64,000 bases of DNA, taken from assembly GCA_003298465.1 (NCBI GenBank), contig QNGA01000003.1, positions 186,001-250,000 on the forward strand. Reading direction: 5' to 3'. Each line of letters opens with the position of its first letter. The first letter of the stretch is position 1. Made by a program: the position numbers and the translations under genes. This DNA is from a halophilic archaeon. GTDB lineage: Archaea > Halobacteriota > Halobacteria > Halobacteriales > Haladaptataceae. A model generated the notes under the pieces. That model saw only the letters and a list, made by a program, of their open reading frames with translations. It was not told where the DNA came from and made no database searches. Below, one piece after another: positions 1 to 8,515 of this stretch.

Positions 1-639
1 CGAGACGAACAGGACGTCGGGGTCGACCGCTTCGACGTCCTCGGGCGCGGCGTCGTACGGCAGGACGTACACGTTCGCGCCGCGGTCGACCAGCGACTGG
101 ACGATGCTGTCCTTCGCGCCGCAGTCGACCAGCGCCACGTCCGTGTCGCCCTCGCCGAGGTGGATCTCTCGCTCGTCGACGCTGACCTGCGCGCCGATGT
201 CCGTGTGGTCGCTCATGCCGGGACAGTCTTCGAGTTCTGCGAGCGCGTCCTCGGGCGTGGCGTCCGGTCCGGCCGCGATGCCGCACTTCATCGCGCCCTC
301 CTCGCGGATGCCGCCGACGAGGTCGCGCGTGTCGAGGTGGTCGACCGCGGGCACGCCCTCGGCGGCGAGCCAGTCGGCGACGTCCTCGGTCAGTTCTCGC
401 GCGACGACGGCGCGGGGGTGGACGCGGTCGGACTCGAACCGCTCCTCTCGCACGCCGTAGTTGCCGATCAGGGGGTACGAGAAGGTGAGTACCTGCTCTT
501 CGTAGGACGGGTCGGTGAGGCTCTCCTCGTAGCCCGTGTACGCCGTCGTGAACACCAGTTCTCCGCGGGCCGTGCCCGGAGCGCGAGCGCGCGCTTCCAC
601 CACGCGGCCACCCTCCAGTGCGACGTAAGCACCAGCCAT
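1..639 (-). CDS. carA: Carbamoyl-phosphate synthase small (glutaminase) subunit, C-terminus cut by window edge
   Basis: The small subunit hydrolyses glutamine and passes ammonia to the CarB subunit for carbamoyl phosphate synthesis (pyrimidine and arginine pathways, cytoplasm). The visible 213 residues start MAGAYVALEGG and contain the N-terminal small-chain domain, with the typical GELVFTTAYTGYEESLTDPSY and FSYPLIGNYG segments. From about residue 166 the class I glutamine amidotransferase domain begins (VALVDCGAKDSIVQSLVDRG). The catalytic Cys-His-Glu lie beyond the window. A TATA-like TTTATG about 29 bases upstream of the ATG suggests a very short leader. It diverges from the Lrp-type gene. 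Family assignment is secure. Confidence 0.96.
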   Translation of the reverse strand, partial: MAGAYVALEGGRVVEARARAPGTARGELVFTTAYTGYEESLTDPSYEEQVLTFSYPLIGNYGVREERFESDRVHPRAVVARELTEDVADWLAAEGVPAVDHLDTRDLVGGIREEGAMKCGIAAGPDATPEDALAELEDCPGMSDHTDIGAQVSVDEREIHLGEGDTDVALVDCGAKDSIVQSLVDRGANVYVLPYDAAPEDVEAVDPDVLFVS

Positions 640-736
640 TACGAGATTCTTATGCAACGGCCCTCCATAAACCTTGCTTTCGAAACAACGCTACGATATT
701 CGTAACACCCAAGTTCCGAGACGCGAAACGACGCGT
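640..736. promoter_or_regulatory. Divergent carA / Lrp-regulator promoter region with a 13-bp palindrome
   Basis: This 97-base spacer separates two divergent genes. On the minus strand a TTTATG element lies about 29 bases before the carA ATG. At 692-704 there is the palindrome TACGATATTCGTA (5-base arms, 3-base centre), placed about 33-45 bases before the regulator's ATG, where a basal promoter would be expected. An autoregulatory or carA-regulating operator for the adjacent Lrp protein is inferred, not shown. Confidence 0.5.
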
Positions 737-1150
737 ATGGACGCACTCGACCGCCAGATACTGGACCTCCTCCGGCGGGACGCCCGAATGCCGTACACGG
801 AGATCGCCGACGAGGTCGGCACCTCGGAGGGGACGGTCCGCAACCGGGTCGAACAGATGAACGAGGACGGCATCATCGAGCGATTCACGGTCGCCACGCG
901 GACGGGGAACGTGAAAGCGATGATCGAGATAGGCGTGGACGTGGCCGTCAACACGACCTCCATGTCCGACCAACTCGCCGAATGGGAGCAGGTCGACTAC
1001 GTCTGGCAAGTCTCCGGCGAGGACGACATCGTCCTCGTCGTCGACGCCGCGGACACGCAGGGGGTCAACCAGTTGATAACGCGCGCCCGGGAACTCGACG
1101 AGGTCGTCGAGACGAAGACGCGACTGATTCTGGACGAACGGCGCGGCTGA
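737..1150 (+). CDS. Lrp/AsnC family transcriptional regulator
   Basis: A 137-residue DNA-binding regulator. Residues 2-47 form an AsnC-type winged helix-turn-helix (LDRQILDLLRRDARMPYTEIADEVG, then TSEGTVRNRVEQM). Residues about 60-135 form the alpha/beta Lrp ligand-sensing and oligomerisation domain. The ATG before DALDRQ was chosen because the family always starts just ahead of the helix-turn-helix; an upstream in-frame extension is unconserved-looking. It diverges from carA, so control of nitrogen or arginine/pyrimidine metabolism is plausible, and a palindrome lies in the shared promoter. The actual ligand cannot be read from sequence. Confidence 0.93.
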   Translation: MDALDRQILDLLRRDARMPYTEIADEVGTSEGTVRNRVEQMNEDGIIERFTVATRTGNVKAMIEIGVDVAVNTTSMSDQLAEWEQVDYVWQVSGEDDIVLVVDAADTQGVNQLITRARELDEVVETKTRLILDERRG

Positions 1151-1180
1151 GCTTCGAAACGAGGGTTCGAAATTCGAAGC
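1151..1180. terminator. Inverted repeat immediately after the Lrp-type gene
   Basis: GCTTCGAA at 1151-1158 and its exact complement TTCGAAGC at 1173-1180 flank a 14-base loop that itself carries another TTCGAA. The repeat begins on the base after the stop codon and fills most of the 45-base gap to the convergent uppP gene. No poly-T tract follows, so a hairpin at converging 3' ends or a protein-binding site are both possible. Confidence 0.4.
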
Positions 1181-1195
1181 GACGGTCGCCCCGTC

Positions 1196-2035
1196 TCAGG
1201 CGCCCGTGACGACGAGCACGCCGCCGCCGACGATGGCGAGCGTCCCGAGGCCGATACAGACGCCCCAGAAGGCGACGCGTTCGACCAGGCGCATCAGCGC
1301 GTCGATGGTGAGGTAGCCGACGGTCGCGCTGGCGAAGATGGCGACGGCGGCGGCGGTGGGCGAGACGGAGGGAATCCCGGTGTCGAGAAACACCAGCACG
1401 CCCGCGCCCGCGGCCGCCGGAATCGAGAGGAGGAAGGAGAGGCGGAACGCCGAGGGGCCGTCGTGACCGCGGAAGAGGAGCGCGCTCGCGGTCGTGCCGG
1501 AGCGGGAGACGCCGGGGAGGAGCGCGATTCCCTGGAGCGACCCGACCAGCACGGCGTCGACGAGGTCCGGCGTCTCCCGGGTCGCGAGGTCGAAGCGGTC
1601 GGCGGTCTTCAGCAGAACTCCGGTTCCGACCAGCAGGACGCCGATGAGCGCGACGAACGCGCCGCCGGCCAGTTCCGTGACGACCGCGTCGAGCGTGAGG
1701 TAGACGACGATACCGGTGACGCCGGAGGCCAGCGTCGCCACGAGGACGAACGAGAAGTCGGCCGTCTCGCCCGAGAAGAGACCTCCGGAGGTCCGTCCGT
1801 TGATCAGGTCGAACGGCGCGCGCAGCACGTCGCCGACCTCGTCGCGGTAGTACGCCGCCGCGGAGATGGCGGTACCGACGTGGAGGAAGAGCGCGAACTG
1901 GAGCGCCGCCTCCGGTCCCGCGCCGACGGCCGTCAGGAACAGCGTGATGTTCCCCTCGCTGGAGATGGGGAGCCACTCGAAGATACCCTGCAGGACGCCC
2001 GCGATCAGCGCGATGAGCAGCGGTCGGTCTGGCAT
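1196..2035 (-). CDS. uppP: Undecaprenyl-diphosphatase family protein (BacA/UppP type)
   Basis: A 279-residue integral membrane phosphatase of about eight spans that in bacteria removes a phosphate from polyprenyl diphosphate to recycle the lipid carrier. Both family signatures are present: QGIFEWLPISSEGN at 15-28 and LPGVSRSGTT at 173-182, together with HVGT at 52-55. The start at MPDRPLL places the first span at the right distance; a longer frame upstream is polar and unlike the family. A TATA-like AAATATAAGG lies about 60 bases upstream. In archaea the substrate is presumably a dolichyl or C55-C60 carrier, which would serve the glycan locus 20 kb away. Confidence 0.93.
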   Translation of the reverse strand: MPDRPLLIALIAGVLQGIFEWLPISSEGNITLFLTAVGAGPEAALQFALFLHVGTAISAAAYYRDEVGDVLRAPFDLINGRTSGGLFSGETADFSFVLVATLASGVTGIVVYLTLDAVVTELAGGAFVALIGVLLVGTGVLLKTADRFDLATRETPDLVDAVLVGSLQGIALLPGVSRSGTTASALLFRGHDGPSAFRLSFLLSIPAAAGAGVLVFLDTGIPSVSPTAAAVAIFASATVGYLTIDALMRLVERVAFWGVCIGLGTLAIVGGGVLVVTGA

Positions 2036-2198
2036 CGTCCTACCTCGGTCACCGACGGGAGTTAGGTCGTTCGGTTTTCCAGGTGACTCTCGCCTTATAT
2101 TTTCAGCGCCCTGTCCCTGTACCGTCGTCACTCCAGTTCGCGTAGAACGTCCGACGGCGTACGGCGCGCCGGACGATTCCGGCGGCCTGGACCGGCCG

Positions 2199-2999
2199 TC
2201 ACTCCGTCCCGTCGACCGCGTCGGGATGGAGTCGCTCGGCCAGCGCCTCGACCCCGTCGACGAGGCGCGGACTCGGCTGGTTCAGCAGCGAGTCGTCGAC
2301 GACGTGGACGGCGTCGCGCTCGACCGCGGGCACGTCCCATTCGCGGTCCCGAACGGTTGCGGGGTCGCTGCGTTCGCCGCGGCCGCAGACGTGGAGGACG
2401 ACGTGTTCGGGCGCGGCGTCCTCGACCTCGTCGCGGGTCACCTCCCGGGAGCGCTCGCCAGCGTCGAGGAAGGGGTAGCGTCCGCCGGCGACCCGTACGG
2501 CGTCGGGCACCCAGTTGCCGGCGGCGGTCGGCGGGTCCGACCACTCCTCGCAGTAGACGACCGGGCGGTCGCGGTCGGCGACGAGACGGCGAACGCGCTC
2601 CAGTCGTCCCCGGGCGCTCCACGCGAGGTCGTGGCCGGCACGCGCCTGCCCGACCGCGCGGCCGAGCGCGACGAACGATTCGACCGCCTCGCCGAGCGTC
2701 GTCGGTTCGACGTGGACCACGCGGTGGCCGCGCTCCCGGAGGGCGTCGCGGACGTCGCGCTGGAGCGGGTCGGCGGTGCAGACGAGGTCGGGGTCGCGGT
2801 CGGCGACGGCGTCGTGGTCGGGGTTCAGCCAGCCGCCGACCGCCGGCGCGTCGAGGCCGTCGGCGTCGCAGTTGTGCGTGACGCCGACGAGGCGGTCGTC
2901 CGCCCCGAGCGCCCGGAGCGTCGCCGTCGCGCTGGGCGCGAGCGAGACGACGCGTCGGGAACTCGCCCCCTGGGCGGCCGCCGCGCGTTGCTCCTCCAT
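2199..2999 (-). CDS. Cobalamin/siderophore-type periplasmic-binding-protein-like protein (BtuF-like)
   Basis: A 266-residue protein with the helical-backbone metal-receptor fold: RVVSLAPSATATLRALGADDRLVGVTHNCD near residues 16-45, then a GGWLNPDHDAVADRDPDLV segment typical of BtuF/FepB-like proteins. There is no signal peptide or lipobox at the chosen ATG (MEEQRAAAAQ), and no ABC permease or ATPase gene is adjacent. It may therefore act in the cytoplasm, for example in corrinoid or metal handling, rather than as a transporter subunit. A longer upstream frame looks unlike the family. Family call good; role uncertain. Confidence 0.8.
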   Translation of the reverse strand: MEEQRAAAAQGASSRRVVSLAPSATATLRALGADDRLVGVTHNCDADGLDAPAVGGWLNPDHDAVADRDPDLVCTADPLQRDVRDALRERGHRVVHVEPTTLGEAVESFVALGRAVGQARAGHDLAWSARGRLERVRRLVADRDRPVVYCEEWSDPPTAAGNWVPDAVRVAGGRYPFLDAGERSREVTRDEVEDAAPEHVVLHVCGRGERSDPATVRDREWDVPAVERDAVHVVDDSLLNQPSPRLVDGVEALAERLHPDAVDGTE

Positions 3000-3248
3000 C
3001 GGCCTTTCGTCCGCGCTCCGTCCGGGTAAAGCCTTCGCGCTCGTTATTACTCTTAAACTTTTGGTGCGTCCGACGTTGGACAGTCGGCTCACGCCCCGTG
3101 TGACTGATTCACGAACTCTTCGGGGGACAGAATCGATGGTTTTAAGTGAGTTTCGGAATAACTGCAAGTTAAGGATTCACGCGCCGGGTTTTTCAGGTTT
3201 TCCCTGCCCGGTAGCTGACGCACTCTCCCCGAGAGGGGTGTTTCGTAC
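3000..3248 (+). promoter_or_regulatory. Upstream region of tfb with several TATA-like elements and a GNRA hairpin
   Basis: A 249-base spacer between the divergent BtuF-like gene and tfb. TATA-like elements are seen at about 3050 (CTTAAAC), 3138 (TTTTAAG) and 3168 (GTTAAGG). At 3227-3238 CCCC-GAGA-GGGG forms a short GC stem with a GNRA tetraloop ending 10 bases before the tfb ATG, so the transcript appears to have a structured leader. Confidence 0.45.
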
Positions 3249-4217
3249 ATGCCAGATACAACCATCCGAGCACGCGACAGAGCGCAGGAAACCGAGGTAG
3301 AGGAACAGGAACCCGAAGGACAGCAGTGTCCCGAATGCGGCGGCAACCTCATCACCGACGAGGGACACGGCGAGACGGTCTGTGCCGAATGCGGTCTCGT
3401 CGTCGAGGAGGACAACGTCGACCGCGGCCCCGAGTGGCGCGCGTTCGACTCCAAGGAGAAGAACGAGAAGTCCCGCGTCGGCGCCCCGACGACGAACACG
3501 ATGCACGACAAGGGGCTGTCGACGAACATCGACTGGCGCGACAAGGACGCCTACGGCAACTCGCTCGGCAGCCGCCAGCGCGAGAAGATGCAGCGCCTGC
3601 GCAAGTGGAACGAGCGCTTCCGCACCCGCGACAGCAAGGAGCGCAACCTCAAGCAGGCGCTGGGCGAAATCGACCGCATGGCCTCCGCGCTCGGTCTCCC
3701 CGAGAACGTCCGGGAGACGGCGTCGGTCATCTACCGCCGCGCACTCGACGAGGACCTCCTGCCGGGTCGGTCCATCGAGGGCGTCTCGACGGCCTGCGTC
3801 TACGCCGCGGCGCGGCAGGCCGGCGTCCCGCGCAGCCTCGACGAGATCGCCGACGTCTCCCGCGTCGAGAAGAGCGAGGTCGCCCGCACCTACCGCTACG
3901 TCGTCCGCGAGCTGAGCCTCGAGGTGAAGCCGGCCGACCCCGAGAGCTACGTCCCGCGCTTCGCGTCCGGACTCGACCTCTCGGACGAGTCCGAGCACCG
4001 GGCCCGCTCGCTGCTGAAGACGGCGAAGGAACAGGGCGTCCACAGCGGGAAGTCGCCGGTCGGCCTGGCGGCCGCCGCCGTCTACGCCGCCGCCCTGCTC
4101 ACCAACGAGAAGACGACCCAGGCCGAGGTCAGCGACGTCGCAGACATCAGCGAGGTCACCATCCGCAACCGCTACCACGAACTGCTGGAAGCCGAAGAAG
4201 GCAGCCTCGCGATGTAG
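3249..4217 (+). CDS. tfb: Transcription initiation factor IIB (TFB)
   Basis: A 322-residue general transcription factor that bridges TBP-bound promoters and RNA polymerase. The N-terminal zinc ribbon has Cys27, Cys30, Cys45 and Cys48 (CPEC...CAEC), followed by the B-reader/linker segment around DRGPEWRAF. Two cyclin-fold repeats span about residues 130-205 and 225-305; the second ends with the DNA-recognition helix region VSDVADISEVTIRNRYHELL. All parts are intact and of normal length. Haloarchaea usually carry several tfb paralogs, so this need not be the main one. Confidence 0.97.
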   Translation: MPDTTIRARDRAQETEVEEQEPEGQQCPECGGNLITDEGHGETVCAECGLVVEEDNVDRGPEWRAFDSKEKNEKSRVGAPTTNTMHDKGLSTNIDWRDKDAYGNSLGSRQREKMQRLRKWNERFRTRDSKERNLKQALGEIDRMASALGLPENVRETASVIYRRALDEDLLPGRSIEGVSTACVYAAARQAGVPRSLDEIADVSRVEKSEVARTYRYVVRELSLEVKPADPESYVPRFASGLDLSDESEHRARSLLKTAKEQGVHSGKSPVGLAAAAVYAAALLTNEKTTQAEVSDVADISEVTIRNRYHELLEAEEGSLAM

Positions 4218-4281
4218 TTTCCGGACGCGTCGTTTGAAAAGATGTTTTACGGCGCCGTGATACGTTCCACCAGCGACTGCA

Positions 4282-5328
4282 ATGGAGACCGAGCACGAGA
4301 TTCACGTCGGCGACGCGGCCGAGATGACGGCGCTTCCGGACGATTCGGTCGACCTCGTCGTCACCTCGCCGCCGTATCCGATGATAGAGATGTGGGACGA
4401 CCTCTTCGCCTCCCTCGACCCGGATATCGCGGAGCGACTGGACCGGGGCGACGGCGACGCCGCCTTCGAGGCGATGCACGACCTGCTCGACTCGGTGTGG
4501 CGAGAGGTCGCGCGCGTGCTGGCACCCGGCGGCGTCGCGGCCGTCAACGTCGGCGACGCGACCCGGAAGGTCGACGGCTCCTTCCAGCTGTTCCCGAACC
4601 ACTGCCGGGTCACGCGGAGCCTGCGTGACCACGGTCTGCGCCCGTTGCCGGACATCCTCTGGCGGAAGCCGTCGAACCGCCTGACGAAGTTCATGGGGTC
4701 CGGCATGGTCCCGCCGAACGCCTACGCCGCGCTCGAACACGAGTACGTCCTCCTCTTCCGCAACGGCGACCTGCGCGAACTCGAACCCGGCGTCGACCGG
4801 CGCTACGAGGCGGCGTACTTCTGGGAGGAGCGCAACGACTGGTTCTCGGACCTCTGGACCGACGTGCGCGGCATCGAGCAGGAACTCGACCACGGCGAAC
4901 TGCGCGAGCGCTCGGCGGCGTTTCCCTTCGAACTCCCCTACCGGCTCGTCAACATGTACTCCGTCTACGGCGACACCGTCCTCGACCCGTTCTGGGGGAC
5001 CGGCACCACCTCGCTGGCGGCGATGGTCGCCGGCCGGAACTCGGTGGGGTACGAACTCGAACCGGAGTTCGCCGGCGTGTTCGACGAGCGCGTCGCCGAC
5101 GCCCCGGACCTCTCGCGCACCAGGGTCCGCGAGCGCCTGGACGCCCACCGCGCCTTCGTCCGCGACTACGACGGGGAACTGGGGTACGAGGCGACCCACT
5201 ACGACTTCCCGGTCAAGACCGGCCAGGAGCGCGACATCCGCTTCTACGAGGTGACCGAGGTGGACCAGCCGGCGGTCGACCGCGCCGGCAAGCGATTCGT
5301 CGCCGCCCACGAGCCGTTCGTCGAATAA
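4282..5328 (+). CDS. zim: Solo DNA (cytosine-N4) methyltransferase, CTAG-type (Zim-like)
   Basis: A 348-residue beta-class amino-methyltransferase: the catalytic motif IV TSPPY lies at 28-32 and the SAM-binding motif DPFWGTGTT near residue 235. Ser/Thr-Pro-Pro-Tyr is typical of N4-cytosine enzymes. No restriction endonuclease or specificity gene is adjacent, so it is a solo enzyme. Haloarchaeal solo enzymes of this kind (Zim) are known to modify CTAG; I infer the same site here from protein character and from the strong CTAG shortage across the window. Methylation specificity is not visible in the sequence itself. Confidence 0.82.
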   Translation: METEHEIHVGDAAEMTALPDDSVDLVVTSPPYPMIEMWDDLFASLDPDIAERLDRGDGDAAFEAMHDLLDSVWREVARVLAPGGVAAVNVGDATRKVDGSFQLFPNHCRVTRSLRDHGLRPLPDILWRKPSNRLTKFMGSGMVPPNAYAALEHEYVLLFRNGDLRELEPGVDRRYEAAYFWEERNDWFSDLWTDVRGIEQELDHGELRERSAAFPFELPYRLVNMYSVYGDTVLDPFWGTGTTSLAAMVAGRNSVGYELEPEFAGVFDERVADAPDLSRTRVRERLDAHRAFVRDYDGELGYEATHYDFPVKTGQERDIRFYEVTEVDQPAVDRAGKRFVAAHEPFVE

Positions 5329-5359
5329 CCTTTTCACGCGCGCGCACCGACGCCCCGGC

Positions 5360-6031
5360 ATGGAGTTCGACTCGTTCGCCCTCGCGGCGAGCACGGCCGA
5401 CCTCGACGCCGAACCGCGGGCCCGCGACCGCGCCGACCTCGTCGAGTTCCGGATGGACCTCGCCGCCGACCCGCTCGACGCGCTGGACGACTACGACGGC
5501 GACCTCCCGGTGCTGGCGACGAACCGCGCAGAGTGGGAGGGCGGCGCGGCCGGCGACGACGACGACGAACGTCTCGACGCGCTCGCCGCGGCCGCCGAGC
5601 GCGACGCGGTCGCGGCGGTCGACGTGGAACTGGAGTGCCTGTTCGGAGCGGGCGACCGCGTCGCCGAGCGGGCGCGCGCCCACGACACCGCCGTCGTCGC
5701 GTCGGTCCACGACTTCGAAGCGACGCCCGACCGCGAGCGGATGCGCGAGCTACTCGTCGACGCCACGGACCGCGCGGACGTGGGGAAACTGGCCGTGACC
5801 GCCGAATCGCGGTCGGACGTGCTCGACCTGCTGTCGGTCACCGACGCCCTCGACGCGGAGGGGCGCGCGGTGGCGACGATGGCGATGGGCGAAGCGGGCC
5901 GCCACTCCCGGGCGGTCGCGCCGCTGTACGGGTCTCGCATCGGCTACGCGCCGGTCGACGCGGCGGACGCGACCGCGCCCGGCCAGTACGACCTCGCGAC
6001 GCTCTCGCGGCTGGTCTCCGAACTGCGGTGA
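5360..6031 (+). CDS. aroD: 3-dehydroquinate dehydratase, type I
   Basis: A 223-residue shikimate-pathway enzyme converting 3-dehydroquinate to 3-dehydroshikimate by a Schiff-base mechanism. The catalytic His is in SVHDFEATP (about residue 117) and the Schiff-base Lys in VGKLAVTAES (about residue 143). The C-terminal MGEAGRHSRAVAPLYGSRIGY segment matches the family's closing loop. The N-terminal strand is short, as in other haloarchaeal versions. It follows the methyltransferase gene by 31 bases on the same strand and may be co-transcribed with it. Confidence 0.94.
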   Translation: MEFDSFALAASTADLDAEPRARDRADLVEFRMDLAADPLDALDDYDGDLPVLATNRAEWEGGAAGDDDDERLDALAAAAERDAVAAVDVELECLFGAGDRVAERARAHDTAVVASVHDFEATPDRERMRELLVDATDRADVGKLAVTAESRSDVLDLLSVTDALDAEGRAVATMAMGEAGRHSRAVAPLYGSRIGYAPVDAADATAPGQYDLATLSRLVSELR

Positions 6032-6044
6032 CGAGCCGACGCGG

Positions 6045-6218
6045 TCACACCAGCGTGACGAGTCGGACGAGAACGAACAGCATCGACAGAGCGCCGAGCA
6101 GGACGAACGCCGCGTTCTCCAGCGACGGCGAGCCGGGTTCCATCTCCGGAGCGTCGTCGCGGTCCGGCTCGTCCGCGTCGTCACCGACCTCGTCGACGTC
6201 GAACTTCCACTCGGACAT
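6045..6218 (-). CDS. Small acidic single-span membrane protein
   Basis: A 57-residue protein starting MSEWKFDVDEV. It has a very acidic N-terminal half (GDDADEPDRDDAPEMEPGS) followed by one transmembrane helix, ENAAFVLLGALSMLFVLVRLV, and ends four residues later. The acidic head followed by one C-terminal span resembles conserved haloarchaeal small proteins of unknown function. It is convergent with aroD (13-base gap) and precedes nothing obvious functionally. No function can be assigned. Confidence 0.75.
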   Translation of the reverse strand: MSEWKFDVDEVGDDADEPDRDDAPEMEPGSPSLENAAFVLLGALSMLFVLVRLVTLV

Positions 6219-6266
6219 GCCCGGGCGTACGGCGGCCCGCGACAAAAGGAGACCGGCTCGCGAGTC

Positions 6267-8057
<1,791 letters not shown>

Positions 8058-8159
8058 GGTTCCACGTTCTCCCGCGCTCGTCAAAAACCCAGTGTTAACT
8101 CGTCTGTGAGTACCCGCCGGCCACAACCCATATTCGTACTCGGTTCGAAGGCGGAAAAT

Positions 8160-8444
8160 ATGTCCAAGTTCGCATCGCTCGTCACCGTCGAGCAGGACTA
8201 CCAGAACGTCCAGGAGCTGGCCTCCATCTGGGGCGACGTGAGGAGCGAGCTGGAGGAACACAACACGACGCTGGAAGCGAACTACGCCATCCTTGGCGAG
8301 TACGACTTCCTCCTCGTCTTCGACTCCCCGGACCGCGACGCCGCCTACCAGGCCGCCCTCTGCATCGAGCGGTACGGACTCGACATGCAGACGATGGAGA
8401 TAATCCCGATGGAGGAGTTCGCCCAGCTCGTCGACGACCTCTGA
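8160..8444 (+). CDS. GYD-domain-like small protein
   Basis: A 94-residue single-domain protein with a ferredoxin-like pattern: MSKFASLVTVEQDY, then LEEHNTTLEANYAILGEYDFLLVFDSPD, then a helix and a final strand MQTMEIIPMEEFAQLV. The GEYDFL segment matches the GYD family signature. It diverges from pyk across 102 bases and is convergent with metS. A CATATTCG element about 29 bases upstream is a plausible promoter. Biochemical function of the family is unknown. Confidence 0.8.
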   Translation: MSKFASLVTVEQDYQNVQELASIWGDVRSELEEHNTTLEANYAILGEYDFLLVFDSPDRDAAYQAALCIERYGLDMQTMEIIPMEEFAQLVDDL

Positions 8445-8515
8445 TTCGACGCGCCGCCCGGTCCTCCACGAAAAACCGCCGTTTCCGCCGTCTCCTGGTT
8501 CGACCGACCGTCGAG

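Noticed and set aside
4282..5328. Restriction-modification system
   Set aside because: Only a methyltransferase is present; neighbours are tfb and aroD, with no endonuclease or specificity gene.
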